This document shows positions 45,263-56,290 of a stretch of DNA of 64,000 nt, piece after piece. Below the pieces are notes generated by a model. It searched no databases. It saw nothing but the letters and a program-made list of their open reading frames with translations, and was not told the origin of the DNA. Made by a program: the position numbers and the translations under genes. This stretch comes from Melitaea cinxia. Lineage: Eukaryota > Arthropoda > Insecta > Lepidoptera > Nymphalidae. The stretch is from assembly GCF_905220565.1 (NCBI RefSeq), contig NC_059399.1, positions 10,716,501 to 10,780,500 on the forward strand, in the 5' to 3' direction. Position 1 is the stretch's first letter. Every line of letters begins with the position of its first letter.

Positions 45263-45769
45263 ACCTCAGTTGAGTTTTGCGTATTTTTATACAGAATATA
45301 TAATGGTTGGAGTGTAATAAATTCATCATATTGCGGCTTTAAACGTTGGTGGAGAATATATGTGATAGCAGTAAATGAAAAAAGACCGGCTAACATTTAA
45401 AATTATAAACTTGAAGGGTTAAAACTTACAACAATAAATAAAGCGATTATCGTTACGACCGTTACTATATTTAGTTAGGTACTATAATATTATATGAGAT
45501 AGTATAAGCTACATGCAGATTTTATATAAGTAATTACTAAAAAAAAAATTGAAATTTTAAAATATTATGAATATTTAAAAATAATGTAAAATGATGCAGA
45601 TGAATAATGTTTTTCAATGTATATAAATATTTACAATAACATTTTCGCTATGTGACAATAGTTACCAAGTTTCCTTTGGTGGAAATCTCAATATGAAATT
45701 TAAATAGAACTCACAGTAGGATTACAATTGAATTTAAAGGGACAGTTCAAGATTCAATGATGAACAATC
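45263..45769. other. AT-rich spacer
   Basis: Nothing recognised. Confidence 0.55.
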
Positions 45770-45850
45770 AGCCTGGAAGAAATGGCTAATTAGCCATAAG
45801 ACCACTCATTGTAGTAGTAATTCACTATAATTAATTTGTAAAATGATGAT
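45770..45850 (+). repeat. CR1-like LINE 3' tail fragment (family H)
   Basis: CAGCCTGGAAGAAATGGC with the perfect palindrome ATGGCTAATTAGCCAT (45782-45797) and AAGACC. The polyadenylation end is lost. Confidence 0.6.
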
Positions 45851-45947
45851 TCAAAAGTGTCAGCACTTTTTTTCTGATTTTAATTTTACTTTATTAGACA
45901 TTAACCAAACGATATAAGGCACGCGGTAAGAAAAAAGTATTAGGAGT

Positions 45948-46172
45948 TTTTTTATATTTACAATTAGGTTCTGATGGTAAGCGTATAGCTTATAGACGTC
46001 TGCAACGCTAGAAACATCGCAAGCGCGTTTACGACCCTACCCCAATCCCCGCCAGATGTTCTGGACACCTTACTCACCACATAATCACAACACTGCTTGA
46101 AAGCAGTATTATTTAGCTGTGATCTTTTGTAAGGTCGAGGCACTTCCCCAGTCGGGCTGCTCCAGATTTTGA
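45948..46172 (-). repeat. Family A retroposon
   Basis: T-run, GTTCTGATGGTAAGCGTATA, GACGTCTGCAACGCTAGAAA, ATTTAGCTGTGATCTTTTGT, CCAGTCGGGCTGCTCCAGAT. A minor internal deletion removes the GAGCCGTACGCTTG part. Confidence 0.75.
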
Positions 46173-46689
46173 AAGATTATTATAATTTGATTAATTTGCT
46201 AGAATATTTTAATTTTTAAATGTCATGGTAAAAACAAACTTGGGCGTGTGTCGGAGGACTCGGAGGTGATTTGCACATTATTTAATGTAATTGGCTTTGA
46301 AATGCTGTTGTATTATCGAATTAATTTGGAAAAAAAATGTTGACACGCACTGGTCTCAATATTTGCGGGACCCATTAGTAAAAATAATTTAGTGCTTGCC
46401 AACCTGATTATATTTGTAAAGGTCTTGTATGTTCTGTTAACGCGGATGATACCACGCGCACGGTGTAGTATAATTATTGAGACTGTGGTTTCGCCAGACA
46501 CATACTTATTAATATTTTAGTGATGCATGTAATTTGTTACGTAATTGAGCATTTTAAACTAAAATTATATTGTAACAAACTTTTAATTAATTAGTAATTA
46601 ATATTCATGGTTCCGTGCTTCTAAGCCCATTATAGTGGACGTTAATATTTTGGTATATTAAAGTAGATAAGTATTTTGAATTCAACTTT
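46173..46689. other. Spacer, nothing firm
   Basis: A slightly GC-richer patch (GTTAACGCGGATGATACCAC, about 46437) has an open minus frame of about 60 codons with no recognisable content. Confidence 0.45.
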
Positions 46690-47134
46690 TTAACCGACGT
46701 CCAAAAAAAGAGGACTTTTTAATTCGACTGAATCATTTTATCTATGTACCTCAGAACTTTTACTGGGTGGACCGATATCGATTATTCTTTTTTTAATCGA
46801 AAAGTGGTGCTTGTCATTTAGTCTTATTTAAATTTAATTTGATAAGTACTGTTCGAGTTATACCTGTATTTACTTGACTATTTTTTCGTCGATTTACGTT
46901 GTATTTATTACACCTCATAACTGTTTACTACAGTACTAATCTTGATGATTCTGGTTTTAATTGAAAGCTGATGCTTGTCTTGTCCCATTTAAATTTGATC
47001 GACATCTGATAACTATTTTTTGAGTAATCTTCGATAACTCGAATTTACTTGACTATTTTTTCGTCTATTTATATTAGTTGTCGATGTATATATTAAAGTC
47101 GGTATTTATGTTCGTTTGCGAGCAAACACAATTA
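46690..47134 (-). mobile_element. Family E retroposon, diverged and internally deleted
   Basis: Plus-strand start TTAACCGACGTCCAAAAAAA, reversed first and last modules, end GTTCGTTTGCGAGCAAACAC. The middle module is missing, and the sequence is more diverged than most copies. Confidence 0.75.
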
Positions 47135-47169
47135 TTTTGTGTAATTAGAATAATGGATTTAGTAGTTTT

Positions 47170-47485
47170 ATCAATACATATAATAAAAATATAACGGGTC
47201 GCTGTCTGATATTTAAGATACATAGAAAAAATATTGTTGGCACCTTTATAGCACCCATAACAATGATTGTCAGAATTTTTGTCTGTTTGTCTGTGCGTTT
47301 GTTCACGCTAATCTTAGAAACGGCTTATTCGATTTAGATGTGGTTTTACTAGTATATATAAGCTTTCTAGCTTGTTTCATGTTAATCCGTTCATAAATAA
47401 AAAAGTTATGGCCATTAAAATAATCGCGTTGAACATGTAAAGTCAATATTCCATGCGGACGAAGTCGCGAGCACAGCTAGTATCT
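47170..47485 (-). mobile_element. Family F Helitron-like repeat
   Basis: The reversed head GCGGACGAAGTCGCGAGCAC, AGCTAGT at the right end; TTTTTGTCTGTTTGTCTGTG at left. The middle differs from the 13897 copy (AAAAGTTATGGCCATTAAAA), so this is a different subfamily. Confidence 0.6.
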
Positions 47486-49381
47486 AATATTCTAGAATAC
47501 CAGTAGCAATCTCTTAAACATGTATAGTGTTATGATAAATAGCACATTCAAGCATTAAAATTTACAAAAAATATATCATGATATTAAATATATAAAAAAT
47601 AGATTCTTTTTTGAATAATGTGACATACATTCACATGATAATTTTACTTTCTTTGTTCATATTATTCAATTTATTTGCTCTGTTGAATATCATGTTATCA
47701 TACCAAATATTATTGACTTTTTTAGTGAATGAAAGAACGTCTTTAGTAAAATACCAAAGTCTCTCAGAAAAAGTAAACGTTGCTTTCGATTCTACAAATT
47801 AATACTCAACAAAAAGAAACGGTCACTCAGTCCCGGTCACGAGCAAGGAATCTCATTCATTAGTGAACAGAAGAAGCGCGCTGATCTCACAAAAGGAATA
47901 AAATACTTGAACAGTGGGTATATTATTTAAAACATTTACAATTTCACACTACGAGTATATTACTAGATATTTCGGAGAATAGAGCTGAGAATGTCACGTG
48001 ACAAAATATTGTAGCAGACGTGCATTCGAATTTGGCACCGCTAAGTTTTCTAGCGCTTAATTTAATTAAAACTGCACAACTTCTTAGGTGGTGATGAGAG
48101 CTCACGAGAAATCTTTCGGGATATTTATATGTACCTTTGACTAGCAATTGAAAAATTATAAACCTGCTACATTATGGGATTAACTATTTAATTTGGTATT
48201 ATGTTTTTAAGCCCTTATAATTAATTCATTCAACATTATTCTCATTATATACAAATAAGCTTCGGCACTTTATTGATATAAAATATAACGGAGTAAATAA
48301 AACGGACTTGAATACAAAATGAATTCGAATATTTATTAATTAAAATAGTATATTATTTAGGCACTTGTTCTGTGAACTTAATTTATTGAAATCATAGCGA
48401 GAGCGTTTCATTAATGTATCACACATCTATGTATCATCATAGTAATTATTTGTATCGCCTTTGTTAAGAGATTCTTTATCATTTAACAAGTTCTAATCTA
48501 ATCTAATCTTCTCGTTAAGTATAGTAAAACTTAGCTTAATGAAGAAAATCTATTACATGACTGCGAATGCGACTTATCTTAACGTATAAAATTATTTCTT
48601 CAAGTTCATTTTATTTTAAGCCTAATGTGTGTGAAATAACCATATTCTATTTTTTTTTCTTTTCATTTCGCTGTTAAGTAAACTAAATAAAAAATATTTT
48701 ACATACGTGGAAAGTTTTTAAAACAATATTATTTGTTTTTGCAAATACATATTGATATTTTAGCATAATACCCCATGTAAGAACATGACCGGACAGTAAC
48801 AACGTGAGTTTTTATTTATTTATTATTCAAATGAATCATCGCAAGTCGCTTAATATTCATCCATTTAAATATGGAACGGTTAAGTTTAACATACATAAAA
48901 TGTAAAATACTTGTTGGCTTTTGTGCGTTTGCATGTTAAAACCTTTTTGAAATATTCTTTATAATAATTATGTTAGCTTTATTAGAAAGATCCGAGAAAC
49001 ACAATTAATTACGGAAGGCTAAGATCTAATTATAATGCAATGACGATTAGTCGACCTGCCCACGTCTTATTCCTAAGCCCAGCAGTCACGACCATTATAA
49101 TATCAATTAAATATATATTCATGCAAATCACCGCGTTCCGAGCTCTACGGCGAGTTCTTGTTATTTAGTTCCAGTACAGCTGTACAAACATAACACGATA
49201 TACATCGATTTACATATATTGTATTTAGCCGTGAATGTTGTTAAAAAAACACATGAGTAATATATTTACTAAGTTTTACAATAGCTGTAGTTGCGACTTT
49301 GTTTGTATTACCAACACTTTCCTTATGCCAGAAAGATATAAAAATATGAAATAAATACCGAAATTTAAGTTATTTGACGTT
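47486..49381. other. AT-rich spacer
   Basis: A more balanced patch at about 47990-48130 (GCACCGCTAAGTTTTCTAGC) is open on the minus strand for 67 codons without recognisable content. A small (TCTAA)n run lies near 48497. No gene is called. Confidence 0.5.
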
Positions 49382-50774
49382 TTCCTAAAGGTTATTACCT
49401 ATTTCCATAACGTCCATACTCTGTAAGAGTATGAAACGTATATTGAATAACCGGCTCCTGGCACACCTTGAGGAGAACGATCTTCTTAGCGACCGACAGT
49501 TCGGTTTTCGCCGCAAGCGGTCCACGGGTGATCTTCTCGCGTATGCCACACACATTTGGAGTGAGGCTATCGAGAAACACGGGGAAGCCATAGCGGTCTC
49601 GCTCGACATCTCGAAGGCATTTGACAGGGTCTGGTGATGGCCTTATTAGCAAACTTCCTTCATACGGCTTACCCGCTTCTCTCTGTGTTTGGATATCTGA
49701 CTTCCTGAGGGATCGATCAATTCGCGTGGTTATAGACGGTTGCGAGTCCGATCGTTTGGTCATCAATGCCGGGGTCCTCAGGGGTCTGTACTCTCGGCAA
49801 CGCTATTCTTGCTGCACATCAACGACCTGCTCAAACCCGGGACCTTTGGGTATGCAGATGACAGCACCGTTGTCGAGCGTTACATGTCCGACGCACGAGC
49901 GAGTGGGTCTGAGATCCAGTCGCTGAGGGAAGCCATGATTCAGCGACTGAACTTGTCCCTTAAAGCCGTCTCTGATTGGGGTGACGCTAATCTGGTCAAG
50001 TTCAACGCCTCTAAGACCCAAGCGTGTCTCTTCTCGGCAAAACGGAGTCCTTTCCAACTGACTCCGGCTTTCCGAGGTGTGCCCGTGCCCATATCCGGCC
50101 ACCTGGAGCTTCTTGGCGTTACTCTAACATCCACCCTCAATTTTGGCTCGTACATAGAGGCAAAAGCTCAAACAACTGCCAAAAAAACTGGGCGTCCTCT
50201 CGAAGGTGAGACGGTACTTCACTCCGGAACAGCTTCTGAATTTATATCAAGCACAAGTTCGATCATGCATGAAGTACTGCTCTCATCTTTGGGATGGCTC
50301 AGCCAAGTACCAGCTGGAGCTTCTTGAATCAATTGAGAGACGAGCCAGGAGGCTCATCGGTGACGATGCACTGGTCGCCACCAAGCTGCAAAGCTTACAT
50401 CATCGCCGTAGGGTGGCCGGCCTGTCGGTTTTTTATCGGATACACTTCGGAGAGTGTGCGCAAGAACTCCATGACCTGGTTCCCCCCTCCCCCTTCCATC
50501 ATCATACAACCAGACGCTCTGCGTTACGTCACCCTTATATGGTTGACATTCCCCCTATACGCACTAAGCGATTCGCTAGTACATTCTTGATCCGTACGGC
50601 CAAAGAATGGAACTCTCTACCAGCGTCTGTGTTTCCCGAAAGCTATGACCTGGGGATCTTTAATTCGCGAGTGAATAGGTTACTTCTAGGTAAGCGTGCT
50701 CCATCTTAGACCGCATTTTCACTTACCATCAGGTGAAATAGCGGTCAAACGCCAGCCTATCTATGTATAAAAAA
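49382..50774 (+). pseudogene. Jockey-like LINE reverse transcriptase, 5'-truncated, three frameshifts
   Basis: Reading starts near PISITSILCKSMKRILNNRL (about 49398), then reverse transcriptase motifs in order: FGFRRKRSTGDLL, LDISKAFDRVW, LPSYGLPASL, a GVPQGSVLS-type motif and YADD (49851-49862). The thumb and C-terminal region follow to GKRAPS and a stop at 50707. Single-base losses near 49637 and 49772 and one extra A in the run 50181-50187 break the frame, so it is not functional. The upstream endonuclease and ORF1 are absent. A short 3' UTR with CACTTACCATCAGGTGA and an A-tail (to 50774) closes it. The clade (Jockey superfamily) is assigned from motif style; CR1-group placement is possible. 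Confidence 0.85.
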
Positions 50775-51440
50775 AAAAGTTATAATATCTTTAGATTTTG
50801 AACTAACAAATTAAAGACTTTTGAATATTCACAGAACAATATTAAAATTATGTCCTTCCATAGAAAAAAGGCGTTAATGAAATCGGAAAATGCTTTTAAG
50901 AATTACAATTTTGAAGACGCGTTGGCACAAGTCACAGAGCTGGATTGTGTGTGTAGTGTGAAGCGTGTATTTATTTATAAAAAACTAGTCAAATTAAGGA
51001 CATCTTTCTTTTTTGGAGTCAGTTAAAATATCTTCAACGTACATAATCGATTACAGTTTTATTTTAAGTATAGATTATAGTATTAAACAAGACTTTTAAA
51101 AATGTTATAGTAATAAAAATAGGTTGTTCGCAGTAAAACATCTTTTGCAAATAATACGACGAAATATTTGTACGTACACACTTTGTTTAGTAAAACACGT
51201 AAATAGATCAAATTGTAAGTAAAGGTATAAATACAGAATAAATAACAGAATAAAATTCCGTTCTAAATATAAGACACGAAATTGCCTAATGAAGCGTTAT
51301 TCAAAATACGTTTCCTTACCAAAAATATACCTTTTTTTTTAAGTATGTTAAAATTTCATATTTATATATATTTAACACGGTCAAAACTGATACATATCCT
51401 ATGAAGTTTTTATCAGCACTTATATTAGTTTTTTTTTTTT
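50775..51440. other. AT-rich spacer
   Basis: Nothing recognised apart from long T-runs before the next element. Confidence 0.55.
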
Positions 51441-52068
51441 TAACTGACTTCCAAAAAAGGAGGAGGTTCTCAATTCGACTGTATTTTCTTTTTTTTTTTT
51501 TTTTTTTTTTTTTATGTATGTTACATCAGAACTTTTGACCGGGTAGACCGATTTCGACAAATTTTGTTTTAATCGAAAGGTGGTGTGTGCCAATTGGTCC
51601 CATTTAAATTTATTTGAGATCTAACAACTGCTTTTCGAGTTATATCTAATAATGCGTTTTTACTTGACGCTTTTTTCGTCGACCTACGTTGTATTATACC
51701 GCATAACTTTCTACTAGATGTACCGATTTGGATAATTCTTTTTTTGTTGGAAAGGAGATATCCCTAGTTTAGTACCGTGATAAGGAAACCAGGATCTGAT
51801 GATGGGATCCCAGAGAAATCGAGGGAAACTCTCGAAACTCCGTAATAACTTTTTACTGGGTGTACCAATTTTGATAATTTTTAATTTAATCGAAAGCTGA
51901 TGTTTATCATGTGGTAACATATAAATTTTATCGAGATCTGATAACTACTTTTTGAGTAATCTTTGATAACGCGTAGTTGCTTGACTAGTTTTTCGTTGAT
52001 CTACGTTGTATTACTTGTCGATGTAATTGAAGTCGGTTTTTTTTTCGTTTGCGAGCAAACACAATTAT
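51441..52068 (-). mobile_element. Family E retroposon, full length
   Basis: Plus-strand start TAACTGACTTCCAAAAAAGG, a long T-run (about 51490-51513), all modules in reverse, end TTGCGAGCAAACACAATTAT. Directly followed by a family A copy. Confidence 0.8.
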
Positions 52069-52075
52069 TACACAT

Positions 52076-52315
52076 TAAGGTCGGCAAACAAGCGTACAAC
52101 TCATCTGACGCCTATAATACTAGAAGCATCTCAAGCGCGTTGCCAACTACACCCAAACCCCCAGGAGCTCCGTTACTAACCTTACACAACACAGGAACAA
52201 AACATTGCTTGAAAGCAGTATTATTTAGCTGTGATCTTCTGTAAGGTCGAGGTTGAGTCGGGCTGCTCCAGATTATGTGCAGGATATTTCCTGCTATGCC
52301 TTACCTCAGTTAAAC
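52076..52315 (-). repeat. Family A retroposon abutting family E
   Basis: AAGGTCGGCAAACAAGCGTA, TACTAGAAGCATCTCAAGCG, ATTTAGCTGTGATCTTCTGT, then GCAGGATATTTCCTGCT, the outer palindromic end in its best preserved form. No T-run is left at the tail. Confidence 0.75.
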
Positions 52316-52366
52316 TTATCAGTCACGCTGCTCAGATAGAGTTTTGTTTAATATATTATAGTATAT

Positions 52367-52370
<4 letters not shown>

Positions 52371-52410
<40 letters not shown>
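52371..52410. repeat. Compound (CA)n(TA)n microsatellite
   Basis: A short ACACAC run passes straight into ATATAT. Confidence 0.9.
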
Positions 52411-52412
<2 letters not shown>

Positions 52413-52894
52413 TATGAGCATTAAAAATATCCATAATATGTATAATAACCGCAAAAGCTGATTTTTACTTTCTCGAAACTCATTTCGAAACTCATTCGGT
52501 CCCTTGAAATTATTTGCCTTATATTCAAAAGCTGAGATTTCAGTCATTACATTGGTACTGAAATATTTTTAATAACACGCAAGGGAAATAATTGAGGTAG
52601 CGGACAACGAAAAACGGAAACGAAATATTTAATGTACTTTGAGATTTCTATTCGGGTAATTTTGTATGAGAGTTTCAAACGATTAAGACGAAGTACTTTT
52701 GAACATATCTTACAAAGCTAATTTCTGTGAAACACATTTTCAGTGCTGTTGTATGTTTTTAACGGGTTGCGTTCGGAAATGTATTTTTAAAATATTTAAT
52801 TATTATGAGTATTGAAGTTTTATTAACCAAGGGACTGGAGCACTGCACTGATGGTCGCGAATGAAAATCCCATCTAGGTGCAATTAATTTGACA
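52411..52894. other. Spacer before the retroelement fragment
   Basis: No gene; part may be decayed retroelement sequence. Confidence 0.45.
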
Positions 52895-53340
52895 GAATTG
52901 AACTGAATCAGACTGAAAGGGGACGGACGGGCGCTTTTGTGGGACGCAACCTGCGTTGACACACTTGCTCCGTCTCATGTCAGGGAAACAGCCTTAAAAG
53001 CGGGAGCCGCAGCGGAAAAAGCTGAAACGACTAAACGGCACAAATATTCGTCACTAATTCCAAATTACATCTTTGTGCCGTTTGCAGTCGAAACACTTGG
53101 ACCTTGGAGTAACAGTGCTAAAAAAAAATTAAATGAGATAACTCCTCGCCTTATTGCCTCCACTGGTGACAAGAGGGCTGGTGCATTTTTTGCCCAGATA
53201 ATCGGCATAGCGATTCAACGGGGAAATGCTGTCAGCAATCTTGGCACAATTCCACGCGGACATGATTTATACCAAAACTATCTGTAAATATTTAGTTCTT
53301 AAGTTGTGAATTGTAAATATGTATAATGTTTAATAAATCC
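52895..53340 (+). pseudogene. C-terminal fragment of a retroelement protein with a nuclease-like motif
   Basis: An in-frame stretch from about 52913 to the stop at 53285-53287 reads GDGRALLWDATCVDTLAPSH, then AGAAAEKAE, a lysine-rich turn, IFVPFAVETLGPW and a closing AIQRGNAVSNLGTIPR. This conserved C-terminal domain occurs in reverse-transcriptase-like proteins of many invertebrates, following an RPDG-like motif. The WDATC...D pattern suggests a PD-(D/E)xK restriction-type nuclease fold, but that is inference from pattern. The upstream polymerase is missing and the RPDG part is disrupted. A short 3' UTR with AATAAA (about 53331) follows. It is a relic. Confidence 0.6.
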
Positions 53341-53559
53341 TTATGTTGTATCAGACTGTAGTGTTTGACGTGAACTTGGAGAGAGCTTTATCTAGCAGTA
53401 GAGTCCGATTGGATGAAGAGAGCGAGCGAGCCTGTAACGACTCCAGGACCGAGCACAGGCTACTTTCACACACTTTCAAAACTTTCGCACAGGACCCATA
53501 ATCCACCTTGCTGCACAATTTCCAGTTAGTGGGCCTACAACGAGTAAAGAATGTTATTA
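53341..53559 (-). other. Unresolved ORF-bearing patch
   Basis: Open on the minus strand for about 60 codons after an acceptor-like TTTACTCGTTGTAG, reading TNWKLCSKVDYGSCAKVLKV then CESSLCSVLESLQARSLSSS. It lies between a retroelement relic and a SINE head, so it may be transposon-derived. No domain is recognised. Confidence 0.25.
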
Positions 53560-53700
53560 GTTGTTTAGATAACAACTGGGACCGATAGCTCAGGGACGTG
53601 CTCTTATACACCAAAAATAAAATAAAATATTGGTTCAAATACATATATCTATCCAGAACGACATCGAACCTGCGACTGCTAGTGTTTGGATAATTATAAG
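53560..53700 (-). repeat. Diverged tRNA-headed SINE fragment (family C-like)
   Basis: On the minus strand: CAGTCGCAGGTTCGATGTCG (B-box-like), an AT-rich linker, then GCTATCGGTCCCAGTTGTTA, matching the family's CCGTCGGTCCCGGTTGTTAT block. Tail not seen. Confidence 0.45.
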
Positions 53701-55014
53701 TTGTCTCTTACGAGCCGTTTAATTTTTAAATCCTTTTTAAGCTAAAATATGAGGAGTATAACGGATTAAGCTTCAATTTATTTAGATAAATTTGGGATTA
53801 TGAGAATTATGACTATATTTTGTAGTATTAGCATTTTATGAATTACAGACATTAATTTACGTTAAAAATTCAAGGCTAATAATACGTTTAATATTTTTTG
53901 TTTTTATTAAAAAAAATCACTTTTATATTATAATGCTATAAAACAACCTGAAGCTAAACGAAACGTCCAAACGTCAGATGATTTTTAAACGCTTAGCAAA
54001 TCCTGAGATCTTCGCCTGGTCAAACAAAGTTTTCAAATTTATTTTATGAGCACAGACAGACTGAAGTGTATAAAAAAATAACAATAAAACAGGTATAAAT
54101 AAAATTGTGCTTCTTTAGATACCAATATTCATGACCTTCAACATGTTTGACTTTTCTATAATGTGCGATTACTTATGCCTAAATTGAACGCCTCAAAACA
54201 AGGCTATTTTAATTTAGGCTAACTTCTTTTAAGGCTTTGACATTCGTGTTTTTGAACCATAGTCTAGTAATTCCTAAAGTACATTTATCTGTTTTATTTT
54301 ATTTTCTTTTAGTAAAATAAGTCGTAGTTTGTAAAGTTATTTTTTGACAGGGTTTCAATAAAAGTTTAGATAACTAAGCACTTTATACTATGTTACTAGA
54401 AATATTGAAGAGATACCAGTATGGCACAAGATGTAGCAGGAGGAGTTACTCTACTTTATTAAATAAAAAATATAGCTAACTTACTGTTTATGTCTTGTTA
54501 CTTTACTCAAAATATAAAACACAAGCGCGACGTTGTTATATTTTTAAACAGTCTTCTTCAATGTTTTATCCCAATAAATAAAGAGAACATTTCAAAAGTT
54601 TCAAATTAATAAAACTGCAAATATGTGTAAGTAAGTATATATTAATGTTTATAATCAGAATTTTTAAATTACTCAGTCAATACAACATAATTTAATAAAT
54701 CCTGTTATATAACTGAACGCGATTTGAACAGACAATTTTAAATCAGAATTAGATACGTTAGTAATACTACAATGAGTTCATATTTATACTATGAAATATA
54801 TAAATATAACATCAAAGCATTTAATATAATAAATTTCCTCATTTTGTAATTATATGAATGATTCTCGTATACATTACGTATTACGCATTAACAGTATCAA
54901 AAATATCAAGATAATAGCAGAGATACGAGATAATCTAGACGTTTATTAAGTGAATAAATCAAGTGCTACTCGTGATGTGCAGTGTTAATCTACTAAATAA
55001 AACATTTTCATAAT
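53701..55014. other. AT-rich spacer
   Basis: Nothing recognised. Confidence 0.55.
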
Positions 55015-55025
55015 ATTTTACCTTT

Positions 55026-55774
55026 TTAACCGACTTCCAAAAAAGGAGGAGGTTCTCAATTCGACTGTATTTTTTTTAATGTATGTTACATCAGAACTTT
55101 TGACTGGGTGGAGCGATTTCGACAATTTTTTTTTTATCGAAAGGTGGTGTGTGCCAATTGGTCCCATTTAATCAAATATTATTATTATAACTACTTTTCG
55201 AGCTATATCTAATAATGCGTTTTTACTTGACGCTTTTTTCGTCGACCTACGTTGTATTATACCGCATAACTTTCTACTGGATGTACCGATTTTGATAATT
55301 CTTTTTTTGTTGGAAAGGAGATATCCCTAATTTGGTATCATGATAAGGAAACCAGGATCTGATGATGGGATCCCAGAGAAATTGATGGAAATTCTTGAAA
55401 ATCCGCAATAACTTTTTACTGGGTGTACTGATTTTGATAATTCTTTTTTTGTTGAAAATAAAATATCCTTAGTTTAGTACCATGATAAGGAAACCAGGAT
55501 CTGATAATGGGATCCTAGAGAAATCGAGGGAACTTCTTGAAAATCCGCAATAACTTTTTACTGGGTGTACCGATTTTAATAATTTTTAATTTAATCGAAA
55601 GCTGATGTTTGTCATGTGGTCACATATAAATTTCATTGAGATCTAATAACTACTTTTTGAGTAATCTTTGATAACGCGCAGTTACTTGAGTATTTTTTCG
55701 TCGATCTACGTTGTATTACTGTTCGATGTAATTGAAGTCGGTTTTTTTTCGTTTGCGAGCAAACACAATTATTC
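55026..55774 (-). mobile_element. Family E retroposon with internal tandem duplication and 11-bp target duplication
   Basis: Plus-strand start TTAACCGACTTCCAAAAAAG; end TGCGAGCAAACACAATTATT. The flanks ATTTTACCTTT (55015-55025 and 55775-55785) are identical, so both ends are exact and the insertion is fairly young. The middle module is present twice with a period of 142 bases (about 55281-55422 and 55423-55564). This makes it the longest copy not carrying a foreign insertion. Confidence 0.85.
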
Positions 55775-55785
55775 ATTTTACCTTT

Positions 55786-56048
55786 GTAGTTAAAAGATAA
55801 TGTAAGTATCTAAAACTGAAAATTTTTTAGACAAAGTAAGGCGAAATGATTCGTATAAAAATTTTACAGAAATAAAAGATTCGTAAAAAATACACCGAAA
55901 AAACAATTCTATTACGTCCTAAAGATATTGCTGAATATTTGATTAAAACATAAATTCGATTACAAACCTTAGAAATAAAAAATTGTAAAAAATGTGTATT
56001 GTAACGACGCAGAGGCCACAAAGGTATAAAGTGAGTATAATCGCATAA
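55786..56048. other. AT-rich spacer
   Basis: Nothing recognised. Confidence 0.55.
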
Positions 56049-56290
56049 GCTGTGTGGCTACGACATTATAGAATATAGCCACCCCCTCTCTTCCCGTGGG
56101 TGTCGTAAGAGGCGACTAAGGGATAACACAGTTCAACAGGGATAACAAAGCCAGCGCTGTGGTCACCACCCCGCCTGCCCAGCGTGGTGACTATGGTCAA
56201 CACACATGAGTTTCCACCATTTTTAGCGCGAACTTGTGGCGGCTTATATCCAGCAGTGGACTGCGATAGGCTGAAATGATGATGATGATT
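56049..56290 (+). repeat. Family B repeat with internal deletion
   Basis: Head GCTGTGTGGCTACGACATTA, CACCCCCTCTCTTCCCGTGG, then a jump past the GGGCAGCAGCGTCTTCGG part to AAGCCAGCGCTGTGGTCACC, and tail AGGCTGAAATGATGATGATG. Confidence 0.75.

Noticed and set aside
49385..50155. Minus-strand ORFs of 71-123 codons opposite the LINE
   Set aside because: Antisense shadows of the reverse transcriptase; the plus strand carries the motif order including YADD.
52231..52461. 76-codon ORF ending in a Tyr-Ile run
   Set aside because: It crosses a family A retroposon and a CA/TA microsatellite.
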